NCBI RefSeq assembly: GCF_001659605.2
Contig: NC_035171.2
Span: forward strand, 11,042,614-11,106,613
DNA from: Manihot esculenta
Taxonomy: Eukaryota > Streptophyta > Magnoliopsida > Malpighiales > Euphorbiaceae
Direction: 5' to 3'
DNA length: 64,000 nt
This document shows, in pieces, positions 11,850 to 24,096 of the stretch (the stretch's first letter is position 1; each line of letters starts with the position of its first letter). The position numbers and the translations under genes are program-made. The notes below the pieces were generated by a model that was not told the DNA's origin, searched no databases, and saw only the letters and a list, made by a program, of their open reading frames with translations.

Positions 11850-14388
11850 AGTACTGATGGATGATGGCAGTAAAACAAATTTTCTCCCTTATCAGGTCTT
11901 CTAACGGATGAAGATACCTGAAGAGCAGCTAGTAAGAGACCAAGCTCCGATCAAAGGGATAGGAGGCACCCTAGTAGTAGTGGAGGAAAAGATGAAAGTA
12001 GCTATCACCCTGGGAGAGCCTCTTCTGTCACAAACTCATTATGCTATATTCCTGGTGGTGAAGCTACCACTGAGTTACAATGCCATTATGGGGAGGCTGT
12101 GACAAGCATCCGGTACCTGACCATAAAGTTTCCAACTAGTGGAGGGGTCAGTGTTTTCTGGAGAAGGCAAGAAGAGGTCAGAGCTATATATTGGGCCACA
12201 TTAGAGAAGCAGAATGCACAGCTTGAGGAAATCAACCTGAAGTTATGGAAGTCAGAGATGAAAAGAAGGAGGCCAGAGCTGAACTAGTGGATAAACTAAT
12301 ACCTTCCCTTTGTCAGAGCAGGAAGGAGACAAGGTCTTCAGCATAAATGTAGGCTTGGAACAAAGCCAGAAGGAAGCCACAATGACCTTGATCTGGGGGT
12401 ATGCAACAAGCTTTGCCTGGAAGCCCTCGAATATGCCAAGAATTAGGCTGGAAGTGATGACCCACAAGCTCAATGTCTTTCCTAATGCAAAGCTAGTGAA
12501 GCAAAAAAAGTGGGTCTTCGACAAAGAAAACCAAGAGGCCATAAAGGAAGAAGTGGAAAAGTTAGAGGAGGCCGGGTTCATTAGGAAAGTCATGTACCCA
12601 TAGTGGTTAGCTAACCCTGTGTTAGTCAAAAAGGCAAATGGAAAATATAGAATGTGTATAGATTTCACCGATTTGAACCAGGCCTTCCTAAAAGATTGTT
12701 ACCCCCTTCCTAATATAAATAAATTGATTTATTCCATGGTCAGCTTCGATTATTTATCATCTTTAGATGGTATGTCAAGATACCACTAAATCTCAATGGA
12801 TAAAGCTGACGAAGAGAAGACCTCCTTCATAACAGAAGATGGAACGTATTGCTATAAGACCATGCCCTTCAGCTTAAAAAACGTAGGGGCCACATACCAG
12901 CGTCTAATGAACAAAATCTTCAAAAAATAAATAGGGAGAAGTGTGTAGGTGTATGTTGATGATATGGTAGTCAAAAGCCGGACCTTCCAATAGCACTTAG
13001 CCAACCTGAAAGAGATCTTCCTAGTGTTACAGTAGAATCAAATGAGGTTAAATCCTGCAAAGTGTGCTTTTTTCATCAAAGGGGGAAGTTTTTGGGTTAT
13101 ATGGTCAGTAGAAAGGGCATAAAGCCAAATCTAGAGAAAGTGGAAGCCATTTTGAACATGCCAGAATCAGACCTACATGAGGGATGTACAAAGGCTTACT
13201 GGACAAGTTGTGGTACTCAACAAGTTCATGTCCAGATCGGCAAAAAGGTACCTATCTTTCTTTAAGAAGCTAAGGAAAGTCCCCAACTTTGAGTGGATGG
13301 AGGACTGCCGAGAGGCCTTCAAAAGCCTTCAAAAATATCTCAGCTCTCCACATGTGCTTAGCAATCTATTGGTAGGAGAAGAACTTTTGATCTACTTAGT
13401 CTCATCAGAGCAGGCAGTGAATGCCATGCTAGAAAAGGAAGAAGCGGGGGCCTAGAAACCAATCTTTTATATTAGCAAAGTGCTCAAGGATGCCGAGGTC
13501 AGATATATGAACATAGAGAAGTTGGCATTTACCCTGCTATTAGCAGTGAAAAATTCAAGATATATTTGGTGGATCATCAGGGAGTTGTAATGATAGATTA
13601 GCTCTTAAAAAAGATCTTACATAGACATAAGACCTAAGAGCGGATGTTAGCCTGGTCTATTGAGATCAGTCTGTATTGCCTCATCTACCGGCCTCGGACA
13701 ACAATTAAAGCACAGACCCTGCCAGACTTTATAGCTGAATGTCTTTTCAGTACAGTTGAAGAAGAGCAAAATAAGGCACTTTCGGTATCAGAAGAGAGAG
13801 GGATGGAGAGCATACCTGAGCATGAGTTTGTGTGGAACTTGTTTGTGGATGGGGCATCAGGTTCTACAGGAAGTGAGGCAGGAATCCTTTTGAAAGGACC
13901 TGATGGGTTTAAGGTATGTTATGCCTTACATTTTGGTTTTCCAGCATCTAATAATATGGTTGAGTATGAAGCCCTTCTGAATGGTATGCAAATAGACCTA
14001 GAAGTGGAGGCAATTGACCTCAGAATAAACAGCCACTCACAGCTGGTAGTAAATTAAATAAAAGGACTGTACCAGGCAAAGGATCTGATTATGCAGAAAT
14101 TCTTGAGCAGAGTGTGAGCCCTAGAAAGGGAGTTGAGCGTGTAAGGAATTATAGTTCAATATGAATGGATACCCAAGAGGAAAATGAATAAGCAGACCTG
14201 CTTAGCAAACTATCAGCAAAAGAACCGGAGCAACTCCTAGACGAGGTGTATGTGCAGAAGATTGGTGTCCTAACCTTTGAAAAGCGAGCCTCAATTATGC
14301 AGATTGATGAGGAACAAAGCTGGATGACCCTATACATTAAGTACCTCGAGGTTGAAAAGTTACCAAAAGATAGAGTAGAGGTTCGGAG
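11850..14388 (+). pseudogene. Tat element pol part 1: protease end, RT, RNase H and second RNase H
   Basis: Protease resumes with VLMDDGSKTNFLPYQ, DDG standing where DGG is usual, and ends with LPLSYNAIMGRL. RT runs about 12,450-13,150 with NPVLVKKANGKYRMCIDF, the catalytic YVDDMVVKS (Tyr codon 12,952) and GYMVSRKGIKPN. The first RNase H is near 13,290-13,560 (ECREAFKSLQ-like, FYISKVLKDAEVRY). The second, archaeal-like RNase H at about 13,829-14,110 (LFVDGASGS, VEYEALLNGM, INSHSQLVVN) is the mark of the Tat lineage; its usual Asp in DSQL is His here. Many stops and shifts occur, for example at 12,601, 12,928 and 13,032. Element B interrupts it before integrase. Confidence 0.85.
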
Positions 14389-16589
14389 TGTAACGACCCG
14401 AAAATTCGGACCGCTACCGGCGCTAGGATCCAGATCGGCTTAAGGCCGCCGGTACCCGTAGCAAGCCTAACATACATCCTGTATACCTGTTAAATCCCAT
14501 ACATGATCACACAAATACATAAAACTTTAAACTTTTTCTTTCATTTTCCAAGCTTAGTCTGTGCATACACAAACTCATAACCATAAAACCCCACACTGGA
14601 GCCTTTATCAAATACTCCAATGGGGTAACATCTCATACCTTAAGCTTGGTTTACATAAACATCATTAAAACATTTCATTAAAAAGATCATGTACCAAAAT
14701 GGGATTAACATACACTAGGGTCAAGCACAATTCTATCCTCAATACAATTCTTTACATTACATCACATTATAACATTTTACAATACATGTCCACATCTAAC
14801 TATTACATAAAACATGACTTCTTTACTCTTGCTGACTTCCTGGTCTATCCCGTACCTGCAAACCTGGGGTTTAAGGAAATGGGGTGAGCTACTAAAGCCC
14901 AGTGAGCAGAATAGTAAAACATTATATTTAAAATTCATGCTTTCATGAAATGCATCACATCACAAACAAATCACCTTAAGGATGAACTTGTCACCAATAG
15001 CCCTCTACATATCCAATAGTGCCAGAACGTAGAATGGGTCCTGGTCTTTCTCTTACATAACATATCATAACATTCCAATGTGCCAGGGACGTAAAATGGG
15101 TCTTCCTGGACTTTCTCTTACATAGTGCCAGGGACGTAGAATGAGTCTTCCTGGACTTCCGTACCGTGTCATCATTATATCATATCATACCATACGAGGG
15201 CTAATGGATCACTCAATGTTCATCCACATCAACAACATAATATGCAATGCAACATATTCGTGAATTCTAATGCAAACAACTTAATATATCTCATGGCATT
15301 CATGATTCTTGAATCATGCTAAAACTTTCATTATTTGCTTTGAAACATAAAGAGTCATTCTACTCACCTCAGGCTAACTCTAAAAAGACACTGAAGCAGC
15401 TAACTCACTGTTGGGGTCCTCGGTCCTCGGGTCCGAACCTACACAGGTGGACTCAAATGAGGGACCAAACATACATAAACATGACTCTAAACAACTCCCC
15501 AAAAACCTCCTAAAACATCATAAAACAATCATAGAAATCATGCAAAGGAAGGCTGAACAGGGCACTTTCGGCGGCAGGTTCGGCGGCCGAAAGTCCCTCC
15601 AGAGCCGAAACTCAACCACTTTCGGCGGCACCTTCAGCGGCCGAAAGTCCCTTCCAGAGACAAAACTCATGCATGTTCGGCAGCACCTTCGGCGGCCGAA
15701 ACTCCCCTCCAGAGCCGAAAGTCCAACTTTCGGGGGGCAGGGTTCGGCAGCCAAAAGCTTGCCTCCACAGGCAAGTTCGGCGGCCGAAAGTCCTTCGGCT
15801 GCCGAACCTGAGTTCTTCCAAAGTGGCAGAACTCAGCCTCCTCATGCACATTTTGCCTCCCAAACCTTTCAAACATGCATTCAACACTTCCAAAATATGC
15901 ATACACACATACATAAGCATATAGGGGTCTCACACTATCCTAAACCCCAACAACAACACATATAGTAACTCATACAACATACATTATCCATAAACTCAAC
16001 ATTAACTCTAACAACAATCAACTAACCTAAACATGCATTTCTACCCCATAAACCTTTATAAAACTTGTTTAAATCATCGAATGAGCTAAAGATCTACTCT
16101 TACCTCTTGAAGATCGAGAGGGGAGGCGACCTACACTTGGAGAAATGGAGAAAGAGAGCTCCGAGGTCTCCAAGCTTCAAATCTTGATCTTAGCTCCAAA
16201 AACTTCAAAAACCAAGTTAAAACTCGTTAAAACTTGAAAGATTTGAGGAAAATCATCAAAACCAACCATGGGAGGGCATGAACTCACCGTTGACCGAAAA
16301 TAGGGGAGAAAGCTCGCCCATTTTCGGTCATGGGGCCTTTTATAAGTGGCTGGCTAGACCACCTTCGGAAGCCAAAGGTGACTCCAAAACTCCACCAAGT
16401 TCGGCGGCCGAACCTGGATTTTCCTCTATGCTCATTTTCATTCAAAACTCAATTTCTTTCTTATTTAAAACCGTAAAATACTTGAAAATATTTAATAAAA
16501 ACATTATTCTACCCTTCTAGAGGTTTCCGACATCCGAGATTCCACCGGACGGTAGGAATTCCTATACCGAAGTCTAGCCGGGTATTACA
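14389..16589 (-). repeat. Element B 3' LTR (left copy)
   Basis: On the plus strand it runs TGTAACGACC to GGGTATTACA. It holds about 60 bp of palindromic repeat near 15,590-15,650 that the right copy lacks, and lacks one U3 palindrome unit that the right copy has at about 23,897-23,916. TATA box (minus) near 16,338. Splice-donor-like sites on the minus strand read AAGAG/GTAAGAG (about 16,110) and GAG/GTGAGTAG (about 15,368). Apparent reading frames of up to 184 residues in it are translations of the GGCGGCCGAA repeats, not genes. Confidence 0.95.
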
Positions 16590-16606
16590 TTCTCCCCCCT
16601 CTTAAG
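16590..16606 (-). other. Polypurine tract of element B
   Basis: On the minus strand it reads CTTAAGAGGGGGGAGAA, just before the 3' LTR, matching the tract of element A. Confidence 0.85.
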
Positions 16607-16688
16607 AACATTCATCCCCGAATGTTCACCAAACAAGCATAACATAGCATAAAACATAAACATACATACTAAACACATAACACTCACC

Positions 16689-19600
16689 TTAGAAGAGATG
16701 AGGGTACTGCTGAAGCATGGACTCCCGTGTCTCCCAGGTACATTCCTCGATGTTGTAGTGATTCCAAAGGACTTTCACCATCGAGATTTTCTTGTTCCTC
16801 AACTTTCTGATCTGCGTGTCTAAGATCTGCACTGGCTGCTCAACATAGGTGAGATCTTCAAGGATCTCCACATCAGGCTCACTAAGAACCTTGCCCGGAT
16901 CTGACACGAACTTCCGTAACATGGAAATATGGAAAACCGGATGGATTCTTTCCATTGAAGCGGGTAAGTCCAACTTGTACGATACATTCCCGATCTTTTG
17001 CAAGATTTCAAAGGGTCCGATGTACCGTGGAGCTAACTTACCTTTCTTCCCAAACCGAATCACCCTTTTCATAGGAGACACCTTGAGCAATACCAAATCC
17101 CCCTCCTGAAACTCTACTTGTCTTCTGCGGATATCTGCATAACTCTTTTGCCTGCTCACAGCAGTCTTGATCCTTTCTCTGATAATTGGTACTACTCTGC
17201 TGGTGATCTCTACTAGTTCAGGCCCTGCCAAGGCCCTTTCTCCAACTTTCTCCCAGCAGACAGGTGACCTGCACTTCCTTCCATATAAAGCTTCATATGG
17301 AGCCATCCCTATGCTAGCATGATAGTTGTTATTGTAGGCAAACTCCACCAAAGGTAGATGCTGCCTCCAAGAACCGCCAAAATCTAGCACACACATTCTG
17401 AGCATATCTTCAATTGTTTGGATGGTCCTCTCTGACTGTCCGTCAGTCTGGAGATGGAAAGCAGTGCTAAAATCCAACCCGGTACCCATAGCACTCTGCA
17501 GACACCGCCAAAATCTGGAGGTGAACTGGGGTCCTCTATCAGACACTATTGAAACAGGAGCCCCATGCAGCCTGACCACTTCATCAACAAATACCTGCGC
17601 CAATTTGTCCACAGAATAGCCACTCCTAACAAGGATGAAGTGAGCAGATTTGGTCAGTCTGTCCACAATCACCCATATGGAGTCCAATCTGTTGGACGTT
17701 GCCGGTAACCCCACTACGAAGTTCATAGCTATATTCTCCCATTTCCACTCTGGAATCGGTAGTGGGTTAAGCATTCCAGCCGGCTTCTAATGTTCCAGCT
17801 TCACCCTCTGACATACCTCGCAGGCTGACACAAACTGTACCACTTCTCTTTTCATAGCTGGCCACCAATACACTCTTTTCAAATCTTGATACATTTTGGT
17901 GGCTCCAGGGTGAACATTGTATCTGGCATTATGAGCTTCCCTCATAATGTCTCCCTTCAGACCTACGTCATCTAGTACACACAATCTGTTCCCATAGCGG
18001 AGGATCCCCTTGCTGTCAAATCTGAACTCTTCGTTCTTGCCTGACTGAACAGTCCTGGCAATCTTCACTAACTCTGGGTCATCATGCTGTTTCTGAGTCA
18101 CCTGCTCCAGAAACACGGGTGTCACTCTCATCTGGGCTATCAAAGCACCTATACCAGACAACTCTAACTGTAGACCTTCATTAATGAGCTTGTGAAACTC
18201 TTTCACCACCGGTCTCCTTTCTGCTGTGATATGGGATAGACTGCTAAGTGATTTCCGGCTTAAGGCGTCTGCTACAACATTCACCTTACCCGGATGGTAC
18301 TGAATCTTGCAATCATAGTCACTAAGCAGTTCTACCCATCTTCTCTGCCTCAAGTTCAACTCTCTCTGACTCAGGATGTACTGCAGGCTTTTATGATCTG
18401 TGAAGATCTCACATTTAACCCCATAAAGATAGTGCCTCCACATCTTGAGTGCAAAGATTACAGCTGCCATCTCTAGGTCATGTGTAGGGTAATTCAACTC
18501 GTGCTTCTTCAACTGCCTAGAAGCATAAGCAATCACCCTTTCATTCTGCATCAACACACAACCCAGTCCCACATGAGACGCATCGCAATACACTGTGAAG
18601 TCTTCATTACTAGTTGGCAGAGCTAACACCGGTGCTGAAGTCAACCTCTTCTTTAGCTCTTCAAAGCTTTCCTCGCACTGATCAGTCCACATAAACTTTT
18701 GATTCTTCCTGGTCAATCTGGTCAGAGGAGCTGCAATTTTAGAGAAGTCCTGAACGAACCTCCTGTAGTAACCTGCCAAGCCCAAGAAGCTCTTGATCTC
18801 TGTCACTGTAGTGGGTCTAGGCCAGTTAGCTACAGCTTCCACTTTCTTGGGGTCCACTTCTATTCCATTTTCTGATACAACATGCCCCAAGAATGAAATG
18901 CTCCTCAACCAGAACTCACACTTAGAGAACTTGGCATACAAGTTGTGTTCCCTCAAGGTCTACATAACTATCCTCAGATGATGGGCATGCTCCTCTGTAT
19001 TCCTGGAATATACTACGATATCATCAATGAAGACAATGACAAAGTGATCCAAGTACTGGCTAAACACTCTGTTCATGAGATCCATGAATGCTGCAGGGGC
19101 ATTGGTTAACCCGAACGGCATCACAAGGAACTCATAGTGCCCATATCTGGTCCTGAATGTCGTCTTTGGCACATCTTCTTCTCTTATTCTCAGCTGATGG
19201 TACCCGGATCTCAGATCTATCTTGGAGAAACAACCTGCTCCTGCTAACTGGTCGAATAGATCGTTGATCCTAGGTAACGGATATTTGTTCTTGGTAGTGA
19301 CTTTGTTCAACTGCCTGTAGTCGATATAAAGTCTAAGGGATCCATCCTTTTTTCTCACAAAAAGCACTGGAGCACCCCAAGGTGAGGTACTCGGTCGGAT
19401 GAAACCCTTGTCTACCAGCTCTTGCAACTGCTCTTTCTATTCTTTCAACTCAGTGGGTGCCATCCTGTAGGGAGGGATAGAGATCGGTCTGGTTCCAGGC
19501 ATCAACTCTATTTCGAACTCTATCTCCCTAGCAGGTGGTAAACCTGGCAGCTCGTCTGGAAAGACCTCTAAAAACTCTCTGACCACAGGCACTGAGGCGG

Positions 19601-20117
19601 GCTCTCTAACATGACTATCCAGCTCTCTCACATGAGCTAGAAAACCCTGACAACCCCTCCTGAGCAACCTACGAGCCTGTGGGGCTGATATCAAACCTCT
19701 AGGTGTACCCCTCATGTCTCCTCTGAAGACAACCTCTAACCCATCCTGACCTTTGAACCTGACTACCTTGTCTCTGCAGTCCAAGGTAGCACCATGGGTA
19801 GATAGCCAATCCATCCCTAGAATGACATCAAAATCCGTCAAATCTAGAACCATAAGGTTGGCTGGAAGGCATCTTCCCTCAACAAAGACTGGACTAAACC
19901 GACAGATCGACTCTGCCACTGATGGATCACACTTGGGTCCACTGACCCAAAGGGGACACTCTAACCCAGAGACCATCAAACCCAACCTCTCAACGGCTCT
20001 CGGAGCAACAAAAAAATGAGATGCACCAGGGTCCATTAAGGCATAAACATCTGAACAACCAATGATGAGATTACCTGACACCATGGTGTTTGATGCATTT
20101 GCCTCCTGCTGTGTCAT
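16689..20117 (-). pseudogene. Element B pol: protease to chromodomain, broken
   Basis: Reading on the minus strand: protease (DPGASHFF) 20,117-19,437; RT 19,427-18,960 with FIDD where A has YIDD; RNase H and the integrase finger 18,956-17,787; integrase core and chromodomain 17,774-16,689, a full-length open stretch of 361 residues. TAG stops lie at 19,437-19,439, 18,960-18,962 (CAG in A) and 17,787-17,789. The last is at the same codon as the TAG at 8363 in A. The first Asp of the integrase triad is Asn (MNFVVGLP, codon 17,721-17,723; A has MDF). The second Asp (SDRGPQF) and the Glu (QSERT) are kept. The enzyme set is therefore dead, but its integrase C-terminal half is the best preserved coding stretch among the retroelements here. 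Confidence 0.92.
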
Positions 20118-21653
20118 CGTGAAGATCCGTGCTGGAGCTGATGGACCTTCACCCCTGAAACCCGCTGAAGAAGAGGCTGCCCCCCTCTCTCTTTGCCTCT
20201 GCCACTGGCTTGTGTCGCGGCTGGAGCTACTGGCTGAGCCACACTACCAGAAGCTGTCTGCTGGGACTGTGCCATAAAAGCTGCTCTAGGACACTCCCGT
20301 GCCATGTGTCCCTCCTACCCACATCTGAAGCAGGCTGTCGTCCCAAACCGACATACTCCCTTGTGCAGCTTCCCACATTTCATACATACTGCACTGTCTG
20401 CGCCTGAGCTCGAGCCACCTCCTAATCCCAGACCTGACTTTATCTTGTTCCAGAACTTGTTCTTCTTTGACTTCTTGGTAGTATTAGCCCACTTTTTACT
20501 GCCTGAAGCTGTTGTACTCAAAGAAGAAGGGTCTAACTTTCCCCCACCTGGGGTCTTGGAACCAGAAGACTGTGCCACAGACTGCTTAACCTTCCCTTCA
20601 ATTATTGCACTAGCCTCCATCCTCTGGGCCATATCCACTATGGCATGGAAGCTCTCCCTTTCTGCTGATTGGATCAAGGAGGAATACCTGGAATGAAGCC
20701 TCATGATATACCTCCTAGCCTTCTTCTGATCTGTGTCAAGATTTTGCCCTGCAAACGGCAACAGCTCCAAGAACTTATCTGTGTACTCATCTACACTCAT
20801 TTCCTCCGTCTGCCTCAACTGCTCAAACTCAATCATCTTCAACTCCCTTGAACTATCAGGGAAAGCCCATCCTACAAACTCATTAGCAAACTCTTCCCAT
20901 GATAGGCTATCCAACCTTGGGTTCACATAGTTTTTAAACCACTCTCAGGCTTTCTTACATTTCAGTGTGAACCCAGCCATCTGAATGGCTCTACTGTCAT
21001 TTGCCCCCAACTCATCTGTTATCATCTTGACCATCCTGAGGTACTCAAACGGATCATCACCTGTTTCATACTTAGGAGCATCCAACTTCAAGTAGTCTGT
21101 CATCTTTACCTTGCTCCCTCCAGATGAGCTAGGTTTAGGTGCTTGGACTTCTGGGACTATAGGTTCTACTGATGGTGGAGGAGATGCAACATCCCCTGGG
21201 TTAGGATTTGTTGTACCTGGATAGAAGGATGGGGGTGGGTACATAGGGTACTGTGGGTAGAAAGGTGGGTATGGCATGTAAGAAGGGTAAGGATTAAAAC
21301 TGGGATAATCCGATGTACCTCCCATCAAATACCCGGGATTCTGTGAAAAGAGTGGGTATTGGGGTGGTTGAACAAACCCCGAGGCCTGAGTGCCTCCCTG
21401 AGACTCTCCCATGCCCTCTTCAGACATGCTCACACCAAGACTGCCATCCCTCCTCTGATCCACATCCATATCATCCCCCACATCTTCTGACACTCCTCCC
21501 TGAACTGTTCCTCTTCTGCTCACATCAAAAGACCTTCTAGGGTCCCTTGACACTTTCTCCCTACTAGACCTGTAGGACATTGCCCTAGGCAAAGCAGCCC
21601 TCATCCTGAGGTGGTACTCCAGTCAATCGTGCAGATCGACGAGTTCCTCTTAT
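20118..21653 (-). pseudogene. Element B gag, broken
   Basis: The start codon position matching A is ATA instead of ATG (21,651-21,653). The Pro/Tyr-rich region, gag core (DDPFEYLRMV, SWEEFANEF, MSVDEYTDKFLELLPFA) and basic region are kept. A TGA at 20,945-20,947 replaces Arg in KKAREWF, and a TAG at 20,315-20,317 replaces the Gln of the second zinc knuckle. Unlike A, it keeps both knuckles: Cys-x2-Cys-x3-His-x3-Cys (CMKCGKLHKGVC), then CFRCG-stop-EGHMARECP. A frameshift in the Gly/Arg stretch near 20,190 separates gag from protease. Confidence 0.88.
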
Positions 21654-21910
21654 CCTGTTTACTGAAAAATAGCACACATCATATAAAACATTAGCATCAA
21701 ATGGTTCATATGGAAACACATGAACCCGCATCACATACATCACATACATATCATATCATCAATGCACATGCATAAAATCATGGCATTTCACATCATTATT
21801 CAAGACAGGACTCTATAACCTATCCTAGTGGACATGATTTTCCTATTGTACTTGCCCTTCTATAACATCTATGAGCCCGACACTCTCAAGGTTTGACTAT
21901 ATGAACCTAG

Positions 21911-21923
21911 GGCTCTGATACCA
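21911..21923 (-). other. Primer-binding site of element B
   Basis: On the minus strand it reads TGGTATCAGAGCC, complementary to initiator tRNA-Met, three bases from the 5' LTR. Confidence 0.9.
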
Positions 21924-21926
21924 ATC

Positions 21927-24091
21927 TGTAACGACCCGAAAATTCATACCGCTACCGGCGCTAGGATCCAGATCGGCTTAAGGCCGCCGAGACCCGTAGC
22001 AAGCCTAACATACATCCTGTATACCTGTTAAATCCCATACATGATCACACAAATACATAAAACTTTAAACTTTTTCTTTCATTTTTCAAGCTTAGTCTGT
22101 GTATACACAAACTCATAACCATAAAACCCCACACTGGAGCCCTCATCAAATACTCCAATGGGGTAACATCTCATACCTTAAACTTGATTTACATAAACAT
22201 CATTAAAACATTTCATTAAAAAGATCATGTACCAAAAGGGGATTAACATACACTAGGGTCAAGCACAATTCTATCCTCAATACAATTCTTTACATTACAT
22301 CACATTATAACATTTTACAATACATGTCCACATCTAACTATTATATAAAACATGACTTCTTTACTCTTGCTGACTTCCTGGTCCATCCCGTACCTGCAAA
22401 CCTGGGGTTTAAGGGAATGGGGTGAGCTACTAGAGCCCAGTGAGCAGAATAGTAAAACATTATATTTAAAATTCACGCTTTCATGAAATGCATCACATCA
22501 CAAACAAATCACCTTAAGGATGAACTTGTCACCAATAGCCCTCTACATATCCAATAGTGCCAGAACGTAGAATGGGTCCTGGTCTTTCTCTTACATAACA
22601 TATCATAACATTCCAATGTGCCAGGGACGTAGAATGGGTCTTCCTGGACATTCTCTTACATAGTGCCAGGGACGTAGAATGGGTCTTCCTAGACTTCCGT
22701 ACCGTGTCATCATTATATCATATCATACCATACGAGGGTTAATGGATCACTCAATGTTCATCCACATCAACAACATAATATGCAATGCAACATATTCGTG
22801 AATTCTAATGCAAACAACCTAATATATCTCATGGCATTCATGATGCGTGAATCATGCTAAAACTTTCATTATTTGCTTTGAAACATAAAGAGTCATTCTA
22901 CTCACCTCAGCCTAGCTCTAAAAAGACATTGAAGAAGCTAACTCACTGCTGGGGTCCTCAGTTCCTCGGGTCCGAACCTACACAGGTGGACTCAAATGAG
23001 GGACCAAACATACATGAACATGACTCTAAACAACTCCCCAAAAACCTCCTAAAACATCATAAAACAGTCATAGAAATCATGCAAAGGAAGGCTGAACAGG
23101 GCACTTTCGGTGGCAGGTTCGGCGGCCGAAAGTCCCTTCCAGAGACGAAACTCATGCATATTCGGCGGCACCTTCGGTGGCCGAAACTCCCCTCCAGAGC
23201 CGAAAGTCCAACTTTCGGGGGGCAGGGTTCGGCAGCCAAAAGCTTGCCTCCACAGGCAGGTTCGGCGGCCGAAAGTCCTTCGGCTGCCGAACCTGAGTTC
23301 TTCCAAAGTGGCAGAACTCAGCCTCCTCATACACATTTTGCCTCTCAAACCTTTCAAACATGCATTCAACACTTTCAAAACATGCATACACACATACATA
23401 AGCATATGGGGGTCTCACACTATCCTAAACCCCAACAACAACACATATAGCAACTCATACAACATACATTATCCATAAACTCAACATTAACCCTAACAAC
23501 AATCAGCTAACCTAAACATGCATTTCTACCCCCATAAACCTTCATAAAACTTGTTTAAATCATCGAATGAGCTAAAGATCTACTCTTACCTCTTGAAGAT
23601 TGAGAAGGGAGGCGACCTACACTTGGAGAAATAGAGAAAGAGAGCTTCGGGGTCTCCAAGCTTCAAATCTTGGTCTTAGCTCCAAAAACTTCAAAAACCA
23701 AGTTAAAACTCGTTAAAACTTGAAAGATTTGAGGAAAATCATCAAAACCAACCATGGGAGGGCATGAACTCACCGTTGACCGAAAATAGGGGAGAAAGGT
23801 CGCCCATTTTCAGCCATGGGGCCTTTTATAGGTGGCTGGCCAGACCACCTTCGAAAGCCAAAGGTGACTCCAAAACTCCACCAAGTTTGGCGGCCGAACA
23901 TGAGGTTCGACGGCCGAACCTGGATTTTCCTCTATAGTCATTTTCATTCAAAACTCAATTTCTTATTTAAAACCGTAAAATACTTGAAAATATTTAATAA
24001 AAATATTATTCTACCCTTCTAGAGGTTTTCGACATCCGAGATTCCACCGGACGGTAGGAATTCTGATACTGGAGTCTAGTCGGGTATTACA
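21927..24091 (-). repeat. Element B 5' LTR (right copy)
   Basis: 2165 bp, with plus-strand ends TGTAACGACC and GGGTATTACA. TATA box on the minus strand at 23,824-23,830. Palindrome units upstream of it at about 23,886-23,919. The tandem stem-loop block is at about 22,555-22,695. The splice-acceptor-like tract CTATTTTTCAG ahead of gag lies just inside the element near 21,664-21,674. Confidence 0.95.
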
Positions 24092-24096
24092 CGGAG

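Larger units (their letters stand above)
14389..24091 (-). mobile_element. Element B: complete long-LTR chromovirus, opposite orientation to A
   Basis: 9703 bp with LTRs of 2201 bp (left; the element's 3' LTR) and 2165 bp (right; its 5' LTR). The perfect 5-bp TSD is CGGAG (14,384-14,388 and 24,092-24,096). It has the same architecture and clearly the same family as A, but a diverged subfamily: the LTR leader sequences differ widely while the coding region stays very similar. The two LTRs are close to each other and differ mostly by copy number of palindrome segments. It inserted between RNase H and integrase of the Tat element. The coding region has five stops, a frameshift, a lost start codon and a catalytic change. 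Confidence 0.95.

Noticed and set aside
15411..15965. Open frame of 184 residues on the plus strand rich in FGGRFGG and RRPK words
   Set aside because: It is translation of the GGCGGCCGAA palindromes inside element B's left LTR. The same pseudo-protein appears in every LTR of the family (for example 22,854-23,450) and lacks any domain.
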